Of a DNA stretch of 64,000 bases, positions 34,814 through 44,959 are shown one piece after another (position 1 is the first letter of the stretch; the number at the start of each line of letters is the position of its first letter). The translations under genes and the position numbers were made by a program. The stretch is taken from positions 62,001 to 126,000 of the forward strand of contig JAGMWG010000004.1 in assembly GCA_020744225.1 (NCBI GenBank), read 5' to 3'. The DNA is from Paraphoma chrysanthemicola. Taxonomy: Eukaryota > Ascomycota > Dothideomycetes > Pleosporales > Phaeosphaeriaceae. The notes under the pieces are model-generated. The model was given only the letters and a program-made list of their open reading frames with translations. It was not told the DNA's origin and searched no databases.

Positions 34814-35235
34814 GCGTCTGAGCCTTGCCGCCTCCACAGAGAAACAACTCCTCGACGGTGGAAAGATGAGAGGGATGAACTTTGTTGACGGGTCATGTAG
34901 CTCAGCGGAGCACATGCATGGATTCTCGCTCGAGTTTCGTTCAGAGGCAGACAGCCCCGTGACCTCGTTCGTGTCGACACCTGCCTTCTAGCAGAAGCGT
35001 GATCATGTACTTCCAGGTACTTTCGAGATACTAGAAACCAGAAGATGATGGACATCAAACATGCGTGCATTCCATCTGATGCAATACTCATCCGTGATGT
35101 ACGTGGAGCGCTGCTCCGTCAAGAAACATAAAACTAACTCATATCCAGTCGATGGACCATCATCAAAATCCGTCTTTGCACCACGTGCACTTCATCTTCA
35201 TCCCCCTGATCTTCCCTTACCTTTTCACTCTCAAC
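34814..35235. other. convergent 3' intergenic region
   Basis: 3' flanks of the zinc-knuckle gene and the GH18-like gene. No gene recognised. Confidence 0.5.
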
Positions 35236-37407
35236 TCAAAGCCCTCCATCCCAAACCTTCCACCCCTCCCTCACCACCCCCTCACTCCTCGCCTTCAACG
35301 CCCCACCAATCCACCCAAAAAACACGACCCCCTCTCCATCCGCGCCCAAATCCGCTGGGCCACCATCATCCTCGCCACTCTCCGTCCACGCGTCACTACT
35401 CAACTTCCGCAACTCCTTCGTCAACGCATGGAACGCCTTGTCCTGATAACTTCCCCGCCACTCCACAGGAACTTGCACATCGAACCCGTCGACGACAACT
35501 TCTTCGCCCAATGGCCGCGCAAGTTGGGAGAGTGTGCGTACGGGATTCACCCAGTCTGTTCCGTCCAGTGGCGCGGGCGATGCTGGGCCAGGAACGTCGG
35601 GACCAAGAGGACGTAAGTCCGCGCGCTCGGTGTGTGTTTCGCCGAAGAGAGACGAGAGTGTAAGTGCGAGTGCAGATGGGGGATGAGCTGCAGAGAACAA
35701 ATTCGGGAAGTCAGGGTTCGTTGCATCCGGGTTCGAGTCTGGCAAGCTCGGCGGTGAGGATGGCAAAGTAGTTTCCAGCGGACTTGGTTCGACGACGACA
35801 ACGGGCTCTCCGGTCGTTAGAGGTGGTGCTGGGATCGAGCCGTTTAGAATCACGGGACCGGGGCCGAGAGGGAGGGAGATGTTGAATATGGGGAATGGTG
35901 GGAAGGACGTGTCGTCAACGGGCGCGGAATCAGGTGTGCCTGTTCCAACGGGCGGGTCGATGGCGATGATGGGCTCGGAGTTTGGTGTCTCTAGAGGTGT
36001 GAAGACCGGGGGTTCGAGGAACAACGAGGGTATTGGGAGATCAGGCGCGCTGGGCGCCGGGAGGAAAAAGTCAACCGGTGGGTTGTCCAGTAGGATGCCA
36101 CCTGGTGTTGCGGTCTCAATTGGCACACTGAATAGCGGATCGACAAGCTCAGGAGCGAGAGTTTCGGTTGGCTGCGGTACGAGGAAGCCTGTGGGGAGTT
36201 CAAGGAAGGGTGCGCTAAAAGCTGGGAGCTGAATGGGCCAAAGTGACTCGTCCAATACCTCAAAGGGTGGTGTTGCGGTCTCAATCGGCGCTCCGATGAG
36301 TGCATCACTTGGCTCAGCAATGGGCGTCTCGACTGACGCTGGGGCCGAGACATCGATGGGCTCGGGGCTTGGTGTCTCGAGGGGCTCTAAGAGGAAGGGA
36401 GTGGGTAGCTCGAGCCTGGGCGCGCTGGGAGCTGGGAGGAGAATGGCACTAGGCGGGCTTTCCAATGAAAAGAAGGGCTCAGGTGTTGCGGTCTCACCTG
36501 GCACTACGAGAAGCGGGTCGAAGATTGGTTCGGGAATTGAAGATTCGATTGGCACTGGGGCTCCAATGATGAGAGGTTGACCAGTAGCGGGATCAATGAT
36601 CGGGTCGACAAATATCTCCGGTCTTGCAGACTCAGTGGGAGAAACTACAGGCACGCCAATGACCGCGGTCAAAGCCGACTCCGCTGGTCCTGCACCAGGT
36701 AGCTCGACAGGTTCTCCAAGAAGCGGATCGAGGATCACATCTCCTACTGCTGAGGAAGTTGGCAGTGCACTTGTTGCATCGGCCGGTTCAGAAACCACAG
36801 ACGTGACGGGTGCTGAGCCAGGGAAGTCCTCAGGCACACCGACTTGGGGCTTGGGTCGTCCTGGTTTGGGCGTCGGAGAAGCCGCTTTCGTTGCTACTCC
36901 CGATGGCTTTCCAACAGTTTTGACCTTGTCTTTCTGTCTCTTATCCAGCCCATTTGCCCCAAAGTACGCACCAAATGGCTGGGCTGGGGCACCGGGAGTT
37001 CCAAATCCTGCGTTTCCACTTACAGCATCCAGACCATCTCCTTTGACACTAAGCAGCACTTTCTTACCTCTAGACTGACATCTTTGAACTTCTGCGCCGA
37101 GAGCACTGCAGTTTAGTAAGCCTGGTGCTTGGATCGCTTGGCGTGCGTTGGGTTCCGTGCAGCCTGGGAAAGGGAGGAGAGATGGGTAGCCAGCTGGGCC
37201 GTAGAAGCGATCGATGAGGGGAAGTGTAATAACACGAATTTGCGGGTCGCCGCAGATTGTGCGGAGAGATGCGAGGCCTATTCACATAGTGTTAGTGACC
37301 GTGATTGATGAAAGGAAGTATTCCCAATCATTAATCGTACGTATGAGAGGGACGAGATGGAGGTGGAAAGGAGGCAAAGGGCACGCGCGCAAGCTTTTCT
37401 TTTTCAT
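35236..37407 (-). CDS. GH18 chitinase-like protein, non-catalytic, with large Pro/Ser-rich insert
   Basis: The main exon is 37277-35236. A first exon 37407-37341 (intron 63 nt with CTAAC branch) gives 702 residues, but this start is tentative. The N-terminal part resembles class III chitinases: DPQIRVITLPLIDRFYGPAGYP, a CTEPN segment, LLNCSALGAEVQRCQSRGKKVLLSVKG. After that strand comes an insert of about 470 residues made of Pro/Glu/Ser/Leu-rich imperfect repeats (PAPSAP, ETATP, LLVVPGE types). Chitinase-like sequence then returns: LSSLFG...RPLGEEVVVDGFDVQVP. The catalytic DxxDxDxE is replaced by DGFDVQV (619-625), so the proton-donor Glu is missing. The protein stops soon after, without the second half of the barrel. 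It is probably a cell-wall or chitin-binding protein, not an enzyme. Confidence 0.7.
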
Positions 37408-37554
37408 GGTCTCATCATTACATTGCAATAGCACACGCTAGGCATTACAAAAAGTACTTCTTGCAGCACTGTACTTCCATCTCGCTTTCCAGCTCTTTTA
37501 GACCATTCAAGCTCACTTTATGCCCTCTGCCACCTCCACCTCTCATCTCGTATC

Positions 37555-39312
37555 TCAATGCTTGTACGCGCCCGTTGGTGCCGGAACCGTTTCGTTCAAC
37601 GGAATCCCAATTGGGAGCGTGGCGTTCAACTGACCTGGAAACTGCTCTGTAGTATCTGTCTCCGCGGGCAAGCTTGGGAGGATGAGCGTCGCGGTCGCTG
37701 TCTCGGTAGCAATATCTATGATAGTTGCGATGGTGGTGTTCGGGAACAGTACGGATTCGGCGAGCGATGCAATAGGCAAGATAGTGCCGACACTAGCGGC
37801 CGTACCGCTGGGGAACGGGATTGTAGTCGGCTCGATGAGGGTGTAGGTGGTGTTTGGGAAATCCGGGAAGTCTGATGGTGGAGGAGGGATCGCGGTGGCG
37901 AAGGAGGGCTGTAGAGCTCCAGTGCCCTGAGGAAATGAAGGGGCGGTAAAGGTGGTGTTCAGAAAAGGAGCAACGGGAATGGTGACGGTGATATTGATTA
38001 CACCGCCGGGGAGGCCGGTGACGGTGATGGGGAGTTGGACAATGGACGTTGCATTCGCGATGGCGATGGCGGATGCAGATATCGTGGCATTAGTAACATT
38101 AGAAGAGATTGGAAGTCCGGAAAGAGGAAGTGCGGTGGCAATAGGTGACGAGCCAGTGCCGGTGCCAGGCAGAATAGTCGGCGCAACATACGTCGAGTTG
38201 GGCCACAGCGGGCTTGCAACATCGCTGATAGGAAACCCAGTTCCGGCTGAGACGGGAGCTCCAGTGCCAGTTCCTGGAAACGGCAAGGGAACGATAGTCT
38301 CGGTAACAACAACAATGCTAGTCAAGCTGATAGTCGTATTCAGCGCCACGGTATCGTTTACTACAGGCGTAGGAGCAACTGGGTTGGTGAGAACAAGCGT
38401 GGGGTTGATCGCCACTACAGTAGTATTGCCAGCCCATGGAAGCGCCAGACCGGTTCCTGCCGGTGCGCTTGAGTTGACGGCCGATGGAACGCCCGTGCTG
38501 AGCAGTTCGACCGGGATTGTCACGCTGAACTCGTCTGTGATGGGAACAGCGGTCGGCAGAATATAATCGGATGTCGAGTTGGCTGGGTAAGGTGGGATTC
38601 CGGCCGATGGAACGCCCGTGCTGAGCAATTCGATCGGAATCGTGACACTGAACTCGTCTGTGATGGGAACCGCCGTGGGGAGAATATAATCAGATGTCGA
38701 ATTGGCTGGGAACGGTGGGATGCCAGCTGAAGGTGTCAAGAGTGGGAGGTTTGTCTCTGGGCCAGTCGAAAAGACAGGTGTGAGGACGGTAGCGTTGATG
38801 AATTCCGACATTGGTCCAATTGGCAAAATGGAAAACATGGCTTCTTCAGTTGTTGATGATTCCTCGGATGGAGATGTGCTGGTGGGGACATCTGTCGATG
38901 TGCTTGGGGGTCCTGGCGGTAGGACGATATCTGAAGTAGGTGTTGATTCGGCCGATGCACTTGTGGCCTCCGCAGGTGTGGGCGTCACGTAGACGGTTGT
39001 GGTTATTGTGTCGTCTTCATCGTCATCTGAATTTTCTTTTGGTCCAAATAATCGCGTGACGAAATCCAGGAAGACTTGCCACGCTGAGCGGTTGTTCATG
39101 TCGTCGCTGATTTTATCGAAGAAGTTACCTGGATCTTCTGAGACGGCGGATGCGACGGCCTGCAGCGCCTGCTCTGGGCTGAATTCATCTTGTGCCAGCG
39201 GTGTACGTGGGTCTAGTACTTGGTGGGGAAGTGCGGCGGCATTCGCTATGGTGCTCGCAAGAAGAACTGAAACAAGAACGCGAAGCGCTGCTTTCGAGCA
39301 AGTTGGTGACAT
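37555..39312 (-). CDS. secreted Ser/Thr/Pro-rich repeat protein
   Basis: A single exon of 585 residues. Signal peptide MSPTCSKAALRVLVSVLLAS (about 1-25). A short structured part follows (about 30-95, EQALQAVASAVSEDPGNFFDKI...WQVFLDFVTRLFG), then a long Ser/Thr/Pro/Val-rich region with many N-glycosylation sequons (NST, NTT). Two near-identical 41-residue units (IPPFPANSTSDYILPTAVP...) lie in the middle. No GPI signal or catalytic domain is evident. Not a recognised family; probably a heavily glycosylated wall or secreted protein. It lies 147 bp upstream of the GH18-like gene on the same strand. Confidence 0.75.
   Translation of the reverse strand: MSPTCSKAALRVLVSVLLASTIANAAALPHQVLDPRTPLAQDEFSPEQALQAVASAVSEDPGNFFDKISDDMNNRSAWQVFLDFVTRLFGPKENSDDDEDDTITTTVYVTPTPAEATSASAESTPTSDIVLPPGPPSTSTDVPTSTSPSEESSTTEEAMFSILPIGPMSEFINATVLTPVFSTGPETNLPLLTPSAGIPPFPANSTSDYILPTAVPITDEFSVTIPIELLSTGVPSAGIPPYPANSTSDYILPTAVPITDEFSVTIPVELLSTGVPSAVNSSAPAGTGLALPWAGNTTVVAINPTLVLTNPVAPTPVVNDTVALNTTISLTSIVVVTETIVPLPFPGTGTGAPVSAGTGFPISDVASPLWPNSTYVAPTILPGTGTGSSPIATALPLSGLPISSNVTNATISASAIAIANATSIVQLPITVTGLPGGVINITVTIPVAPFLNTTFTAPSFPQGTGALQPSFATAIPPPPSDFPDFPNTTYTLIEPTTIPFPSGTAASVGTILPIASLAESVLFPNTTIATIIDIATETATATLILPSLPAETDTTEQFPGQLNATLPIGIPLNETVPAPTGAYKH
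38479..38724 (-). repeat. tandem coding repeat, 2 x 123 bp
   Basis: Two head-to-tail units (38479-38601 and 38602-38724, period 123 bp) inside the Ser/Thr-rich gene, each encoding 41 residues. They differ by few, mostly silent, bases. Confidence 0.8.
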
Positions 39313-40227
39313 GACTGCTTCTCAAGAAACGAGTGACAAGAGAAACAAAAACGAGTGACTGTCTAGGAAAGAGAAGACATGTTGGAATGAGGTGACGTTG
39401 GTATATATGTCTCACAAGTAAGGGATGGTTTGGCCATCGCGGCCTGGCAAGGGAGGAATGAGCATCACCAAAACTGGTCTGGACGCGATCCGAGGCAGCG
39501 GGCAATAATGATGCATGAAAGTGTTGAGGGTCGGTTGAAGGGCGCGTTCAAGGTGAGAGGGGTGGTCGTGCGACGACTGACGCGATGTTTGGCATTCCGA
39601 GGGCGACGATCTGGGCACGCGTTGTCATTCCACGTTGGAGACTCATGTGCGCCACATGCCTCGCGACAACTGTCAGTGCTGAAACTGCCACGATAAAGAC
39701 GAGATGGGCGTCCGATCATCGTAGCGTGATTCTTGTTGATGGTTGTAGAGTGGCTACGACACGGACGCGATGAGGAAGTATACTCGAACACAGCCGAGGT
39801 GAACACTAGCACTGGCGCACCAGGTCATCTTCCGCTCTCATCAAAAAACCTAGCTGATTGGAGAGTGCCTTGCAGTAGTCTAGAAAAGTCAGCACCGTCG
39901 TTATATTTGAGGGATTTAGCTACCGCATACAGCCGTTCATTAGCTATGCACTTGTGCCGCATGATGCAGCCTTGCAGGGTTGATTTTGTACAACTAAGTT
40001 GATAGCAGGCGGGCTGAAGAGCCTGAAGATTGCCCTTCTCGGACATGACAGATCTGCCCATGGTAGTACGGGCTATTCGCGTGCCTACCTCAGACTCAAC
40101 AGGAGTTCAGCAACTTCACCTTGCTCATGGTCTTCGCCTGCCAGATGCCTCGCAATTCCGCACTCCGAACGCCTCGCACTTTTCTAGCTGGAAGTAAATA
40201 ATATACAGAACAGTCCAAGACCCTCAT
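39313..40227. other. intergenic, no gene recognised
   Basis: About 900 bp between the Ser/Thr-rich gene start and the SRA gene stop. No motif recognised. Confidence 0.5.
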
Positions 40228-41865
40228 TCACCAGACCTTTGTTCTCAGCCTCTCGAATTCTTCTACCTCGAAGACGGTCGGCCTTCTCGCCGCATTGTCC
40301 TCGCTGCGGATTGGATCTTGTCCTTCGCAACGCTCTAGCCGGAACTGGTACCTCTGCTTCTCTTTCTCGACCAGCTGATAGCTTTTGATCTTGTACAACC
40401 CATCGTATCGCAGACCAAGCTCAGGTCGGTACTTGCTTTTGCCTTTTTGAAGTTGGCTTGAGCGTATGACACGGATTACGTTGCCGAGCGTAGCGGAGGT
40501 GATCATATATTGTGTTACTTCGGTCAGCGTGTAGTTCTTCCCATCTGTACCGCTATACTCAATGACGTCGCCATCGTCCTTGTCGTGATAGCTGCCACCA
40601 GACAATACGATGCTGTACGCTCCCTTCTCCTTCTCACCGGAGATGCCGCCCTGCGGTGTGCCGTGTGCGCCGTCCCGGACAGTGCAGAGCTGGGTGGGCC
40701 ACCACTGTCCGAGAACTAAATCGCCGTAGCCATAATACTTTGCGCTGGCAGGGTGTTTGCTTCTGTACGCGGTGTCGATGCGATCACCGTTGCGATCTTT
40801 GCCCTTGATGGTGACGATGCCACGGAGTATATTTTGATCGAAGTCTTCTTTGAGCCATCTTTTGTATAGCTGATAGCTATCTGCTTTGAGGTCAGATGGA
40901 AACTTGGCGTCCTCTCTAAAGATCCGTGGTAGACCGTTCTCGGGGTTCAACATGCGCGCTTTCTTCACCAAGTAACAATCAACCTGGAGCTTTATCTCAG
41001 CCTTATGAACATGGTCACGAAGCTCTTCGAATAGTCTGTCGAGGTTTGAATGATGGGTTTCGATTTCTGTCCGACCAATACAGTTCTTAAGCGCCTCGAG
41101 AGAAGTCAGAGCTTGAGGGCGATTCTTGGCGATCTTCTTCATCTCGAAACTTTTATCGGTGATCCTGGTATACCACTTCGGTAGGTTCTTTTCTATAGGA
41201 TATTTGTCGGTCTGGCTGACAAAAATGGATGGCGAAGGATCGATGTCCATGGCTTCAGCCGCCTTGATGGCACCTTCTCTAGCGGCACCACTCCTAGATG
41301 ACTCGGCGATGGTGGACATTGTTGTCTCAGTAGCTGTAAAAGCAGGCTTTGAGTCCGCCTCCTTGACGAGGGCTTGTTTTAATCTCACTCTCGCTTTCTT
41401 GGCTCGCCTATCGTTCCTCGTCTCGCGCTCTGCCTGTCTTGTGGTTTGTTGCTCTTGTAGTTTCGATTGCGCATTAGCACTGTGTTGTTCCGTCCTAATC
41501 TTCTGATATGGTTGCGCGGCTCTTCCTGTCGGTGAAGGAGGGGCTGCTTGTTTTTGTGGCGTTGGTTGGGTGTTGGCTTCGCCCGTCCTTGGTCGCGTGG
41601 CCAGTACAACAGGCGCAGCTTGTTCTCGTGTCTCCGCTAGTCTGTCTGTGACTACATTTGTATTGGTCCTTAACACTGTCGCATGATTATTGTCTTCTTT
41701 CTTCTGCGCTTCCCTTGCCATCTCGCGGATGTCCTGAAGTTTCTTGGCAAGCGCGTCGGGCGCATAGCCAAGTCGCGCAGCATTATCTTGTGCTTTCTTG
41801 AGCATCCATGAAGGAGGAGTGAATGGTTTGGCTTCTTTACGACCGGACTCTTCTGGCACGGCCAT
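40228..41865 (-). CDS. SRA-YDG domain protein with coiled-coil N-terminus
   Basis: A single exon of 545 residues from ATG at 41865. The first half is basic and Gln/Lys/Ala-rich with helical or coiled-coil character (about 15-200). A helical middle follows (about 225-340). The C-terminal part (about 372-525) is an SRA-YDG domain: YGDLVLGQWWPTQ, the AHGTPQGGISG loop, GAYSIVLSGGSYHDKDDGD, VIRVIRSS, and the RYDGLYKIKSY motif that gives the family its name. SRA domains in UHRF1, SUVH and bacterial restriction proteins flip out and read methylated or hydroxymethylated cytosine. No RING, PHD, SET or nuclease domain is visible. It may link DNA modification to chromatin. The function is inferred from the domain only. 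Confidence 0.85.
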   Translation of the reverse strand: MAVPEESGRKEAKPFTPPSWMLKKAQDNAARLGYAPDALAKKLQDIREMAREAQKKEDNNHATVLRTNTNVVTDRLAETREQAAPVVLATRPRTGEANTQPTPQKQAAPPSPTGRAAQPYQKIRTEQHSANAQSKLQEQQTTRQAERETRNDRRAKKARVRLKQALVKEADSKPAFTATETTMSTIAESSRSGAAREGAIKAAEAMDIDPSPSIFVSQTDKYPIEKNLPKWYTRITDKSFEMKKIAKNRPQALTSLEALKNCIGRTEIETHHSNLDRLFEELRDHVHKAEIKLQVDCYLVKKARMLNPENGLPRIFREDAKFPSDLKADSYQLYKRWLKEDFDQNILRGIVTIKGKDRNGDRIDTAYRSKHPASAKYYGYGDLVLGQWWPTQLCTVRDGAHGTPQGGISGEKEKGAYSIVLSGGSYHDKDDGDVIEYSGTDGKNYTLTEVTQYMITSATLGNVIRVIRSSQLQKGKSKYRPELGLRYDGLYKIKSYQLVEKEKQRYQFRLERCEGQDPIRSEDNAARRPTVFEVEEFERLRTKVW

Positions 41866-42565
41866 ATTCGCCTCCAAATGACGCTAAAGTCTGTAGGTAG
41901 AGGGCGTAAAGGTTGCGTGATAACTAAGTGATACAGGTTGCCCGCGTCCGAAGACCACGTCGAGATAGGATGCGGGGTAAGCTCCGTGGCGTACGACCTG
42001 CGACAGGAAGTCGCTGATGAGACCAAGTGTTGTAGTTGACGCCGCAGATCGCTTGTTGATGCTGAATTGATGTTGCGCAAAATGACGCAGAGATCACTCA
42101 CAAAGCGCATGCAACTGCGACTGGTACATCTCAAGGAATGATTCGCCTGTCTGAAGATGCTGAGGCAGTGATCTGAGCGTCGCACAGGTGAGAGACGTTT
42201 GTTTTCGTCGTCGCGATGACCGTTGTGGCAGGCGCGCTAAAATAGCGCTAGCATCTAATTGGCTCACATCACCTTTACCTCTACATATAAAGGTAAAGTA
42301 AATACTAGCGTGCTAGGACAAATCAATCAAGATAATGCTACCCGCCAGCAGTGAAACGGATTTCTCTTGTTCTCATAACAAGAAAAAGGTGGGGTTAGAT
42401 AAGACTCAAAGACTGCAAAAGAAATGGGCTTGGCTGTGAATCTCTTTAGATTGTGTCATGTTATTCGTGTCTATATACTTTGGTTTTTACCTTGAAAATA
42501 ACAAAAAAATCCTCGCTATGCTTTAACGCCAAAATCAATGCTCTAAACGTAGCTGTTTTCAAGAC
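41866..42565. other. intergenic upstream of SRA gene
   Basis: About 700 bp, including the inverted repeat region listed separately. No gene recognised. Confidence 0.5.
42231..42318. repeat. nested inverted repeats (foldback-like)
   Basis: Two small perfect hairpins: GCGCTA-AAA-TAGCGC at about 42234-42248, and CTTTACCT/AGGTAAAG at about 42273-42298. The flanks also contain related TAGCGCTAGC and CTAGCGTGCTAG words in opposite sense. Possibly a short non-autonomous element. Confidence 0.35.
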
Positions 42566-44209
42566 TTATCGATCAGTCTCTTTGACAAACTGTCCGAGGA
42601 CCTCGCCCTCAAGCATAGCCTCTCCCGGACCTGTGCCAACCTTTGCACTTCCGACGCGCTCCAGCGGTGTACCGACGGGACTTTGGACGCCTGCTGAGTC
42701 AAGTCCTGAAAAGTCCAGGCCATCATCCGTATCGGTGCTCAGATTCACCCAATCTCGCACGCTTCCCTTTGTCTTGCTCAGGATCGTCGTGTCATGTGTA
42801 ATGCTCTTGTCCTGCGACTGCGACTCATCAACCTCCAAGTCCTTTGCACTGGTGTTTGCAACAGGCACGCCGCTATCGCGCAGGACTTGCAGGATGGCGC
42901 GTGTATTGAGCTTAAGTACCCGCTCGGGTTCCTTTGCGCCAAAGATCTTCGTTGTGGCCCACGGAAAGAGAACGCCAAAATCACTCTGTGAAAGATGTGC
43001 CGAAGAAATCGGGTAGAAGATGTGTGCGCCGGGCTGGTTTTCATACTTCGATTTTGATGGTTTTGCGATTATTCGCTTGACCTCGTTGAAGTTTGCCGTC
43101 CAGTTGTAGAAGCCTTCGCTGAGAATCGCGAGTAGGTTCCTGCCGCCCGTCGGAGCGTCGTAAGACGGCATCGGCTGTGAGCGTAGCCACGCAGTATCTG
43201 GACTTTGTATGGGGAGCGTCCAGAGATCGAGGAGCGTCACTGGCGTTGCGGGCGTGAATTGACGGACGATGCTTGAGTCTGCGACTGGCGTATAGAGCGG
43301 TTTGTATCCTGGAATGGCTTGCTGTGGCCGATAGTAAATCGACTTGACGAATTGAATCATAGTACATGCGCCGAATGAGTGACCGGCGAGCGCGATCGCG
43401 CCCGGTTCATGCACGTTGAGCAAGTTGGAGAACATGCCCAACATCTCCTTGTGGTGTTTCGTATGGTGCTCATGAGCGACACTTTTCAACTTGTGTCCTT
43501 GGTCCACTTTCAACAATGCGTCATGAATGAAGCCCAGCTCACATAACCGTATGCGCAGCTGCTCGTCTCGAGCCTCGTAGACTTCCGTACTCGGCTTGTG
43601 TGCGATCGGCCTGTAATCGACGCGTTTAGTCTTCTCTTTCTCCTCGGGCGTATGGTGAATCGACAGAGGTGAGCTGCCGTCGCGGTGGTCTGGCGCAACC
43701 ACCACAATACCATGACTAGCAAGCGATCCGCAAATGTGTGAATATGCATTCCTTGTGCCGCCGAGACCATGTGAGAAGATCATGACTGGCCATCGCTTCG
43801 TCTTTGTGGGTGGTTCGAGGATGTCGGCGTTCTGGTGGACGGGCATCGAGATATAGTATAGCAGCTGTGGAAGTAGGCTAGCGCGTGTCAGCTTGAATTT
43901 CTGCGATTACGAAGTGCATACTCACGCAAAAACTCCTGCGAAGGCACTATTCGCTCCCAAAAACCGAGCATATGCGCTAATGTACTCCCTCTGAGGACTT
44001 GCGATCCATCTGACGCCCTTCTCATTGCTTTCTTGCTTCGCAGGGTAAAAGACTCGAAAGGCAACCGTAGGCAGGTCTGCAGGTGGTGAGTCCGCACTAG
44101 GACTTTGCAGTTCGCCTGTAGGTATCTCTACATCCACCGATCCCACTTTGTATGGCCCGGTGTGCGTCGGAAATGCCGGCGTGGGGTTTATGCGATTGAG
44201 CCAGCTCAT
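42566..44209 (-). CDS. platelet-activating factor acetylhydrolase-like lipase
   Basis: Exons on the minus strand: 44209-43926 and 43877-42566 (intron 48 nt) give 531 residues. The start MSWLNRINPTPAFPTHTGPYKVG is typical of fungal PAF-AH II proteins. Motifs: VMIFSHGLGG (oxyanion loop), APDHRDGSS, and the lipase box GHSFGA with nucleophile Ser262. A late His lies in SSAHLSQSDFG. The C-terminal extension (about 450-531) is Ser/Asp-rich and poorly conserved. The family hydrolyses the acetyl or short oxidised acyl chain of PAF-type phospholipids. No signal peptide, so probably intracellular. Confidence 0.9.
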
Positions 44210-44959
44210 ATCAGCGGCAGCGAGTGGGCTCGGCTTACGAACGACCTGGGGGAGGGCGCCGAGGAGTGATCTATAGACTCGTGAGAACGACACGGTGGTT
44301 GTACTGGCTCTATAACGTGAAGGCAACCTTAGCGGCTGTTGCTATTGTGAGCGGAGTTTGGAGCCTGGGCTCAAGGAATCAGAGGGAAATAGTGGATCTC
44401 GAAAAGACACGCATCAATGGCAGGGGAAGGGTTTATCACAACGGAGGACATGGTAGTGACGCAACTGGAAATGCCCTATCGTGGACACTAATGTCAGGGC
44501 ACTCCCGGAGCACGCGACACTGTAAAACCTGGCCAGTGACATTGATGGAGTGGCAACGAGTGTGAAAAGTACCGAGGCATCGGACGCGTTTCGGCGGACC
44601 GCGACCTTGCAACGAGTTGGCGCGAAACAGAATTTTCGTGTTGAAGTAGCACTTCGTCTCCAACATACGCCGACTCGCCGCGCTGCAAGTCACGGCTCGA
44701 TGCCTGAAGTCGTCGGAGTGGTTGCGTGTCGCGATTGAGCAGGGTCCACGCATGACGAAATGTTCAATCGAGACCCGCGCTAGCGTAGAGGCTTGACACC
44801 CCACACTTGACATGTGATGCGGCTCTTGGAGGAAGTCGTCGGACAAATTATGGATTATGTATGGAGTATGTGCTAAGGCAAGAAATGCGTCTATCGAGAT
44901 GCGCTTGCGTGAAAACAGACATTATGGATCGTGTATGGAGGGTGTGCGAGAGATGCAAC
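44210..44959. other. intergenic, no gene recognised
   Basis: About 750 bp between two minus-strand genes. Short frames only. Confidence 0.5.

Noticed and set aside
35725..35745. tRNA B-box-like GGTTCGAGTCT
   Set aside because: Lies inside the GH18-like coding frame and has no tRNA fold.
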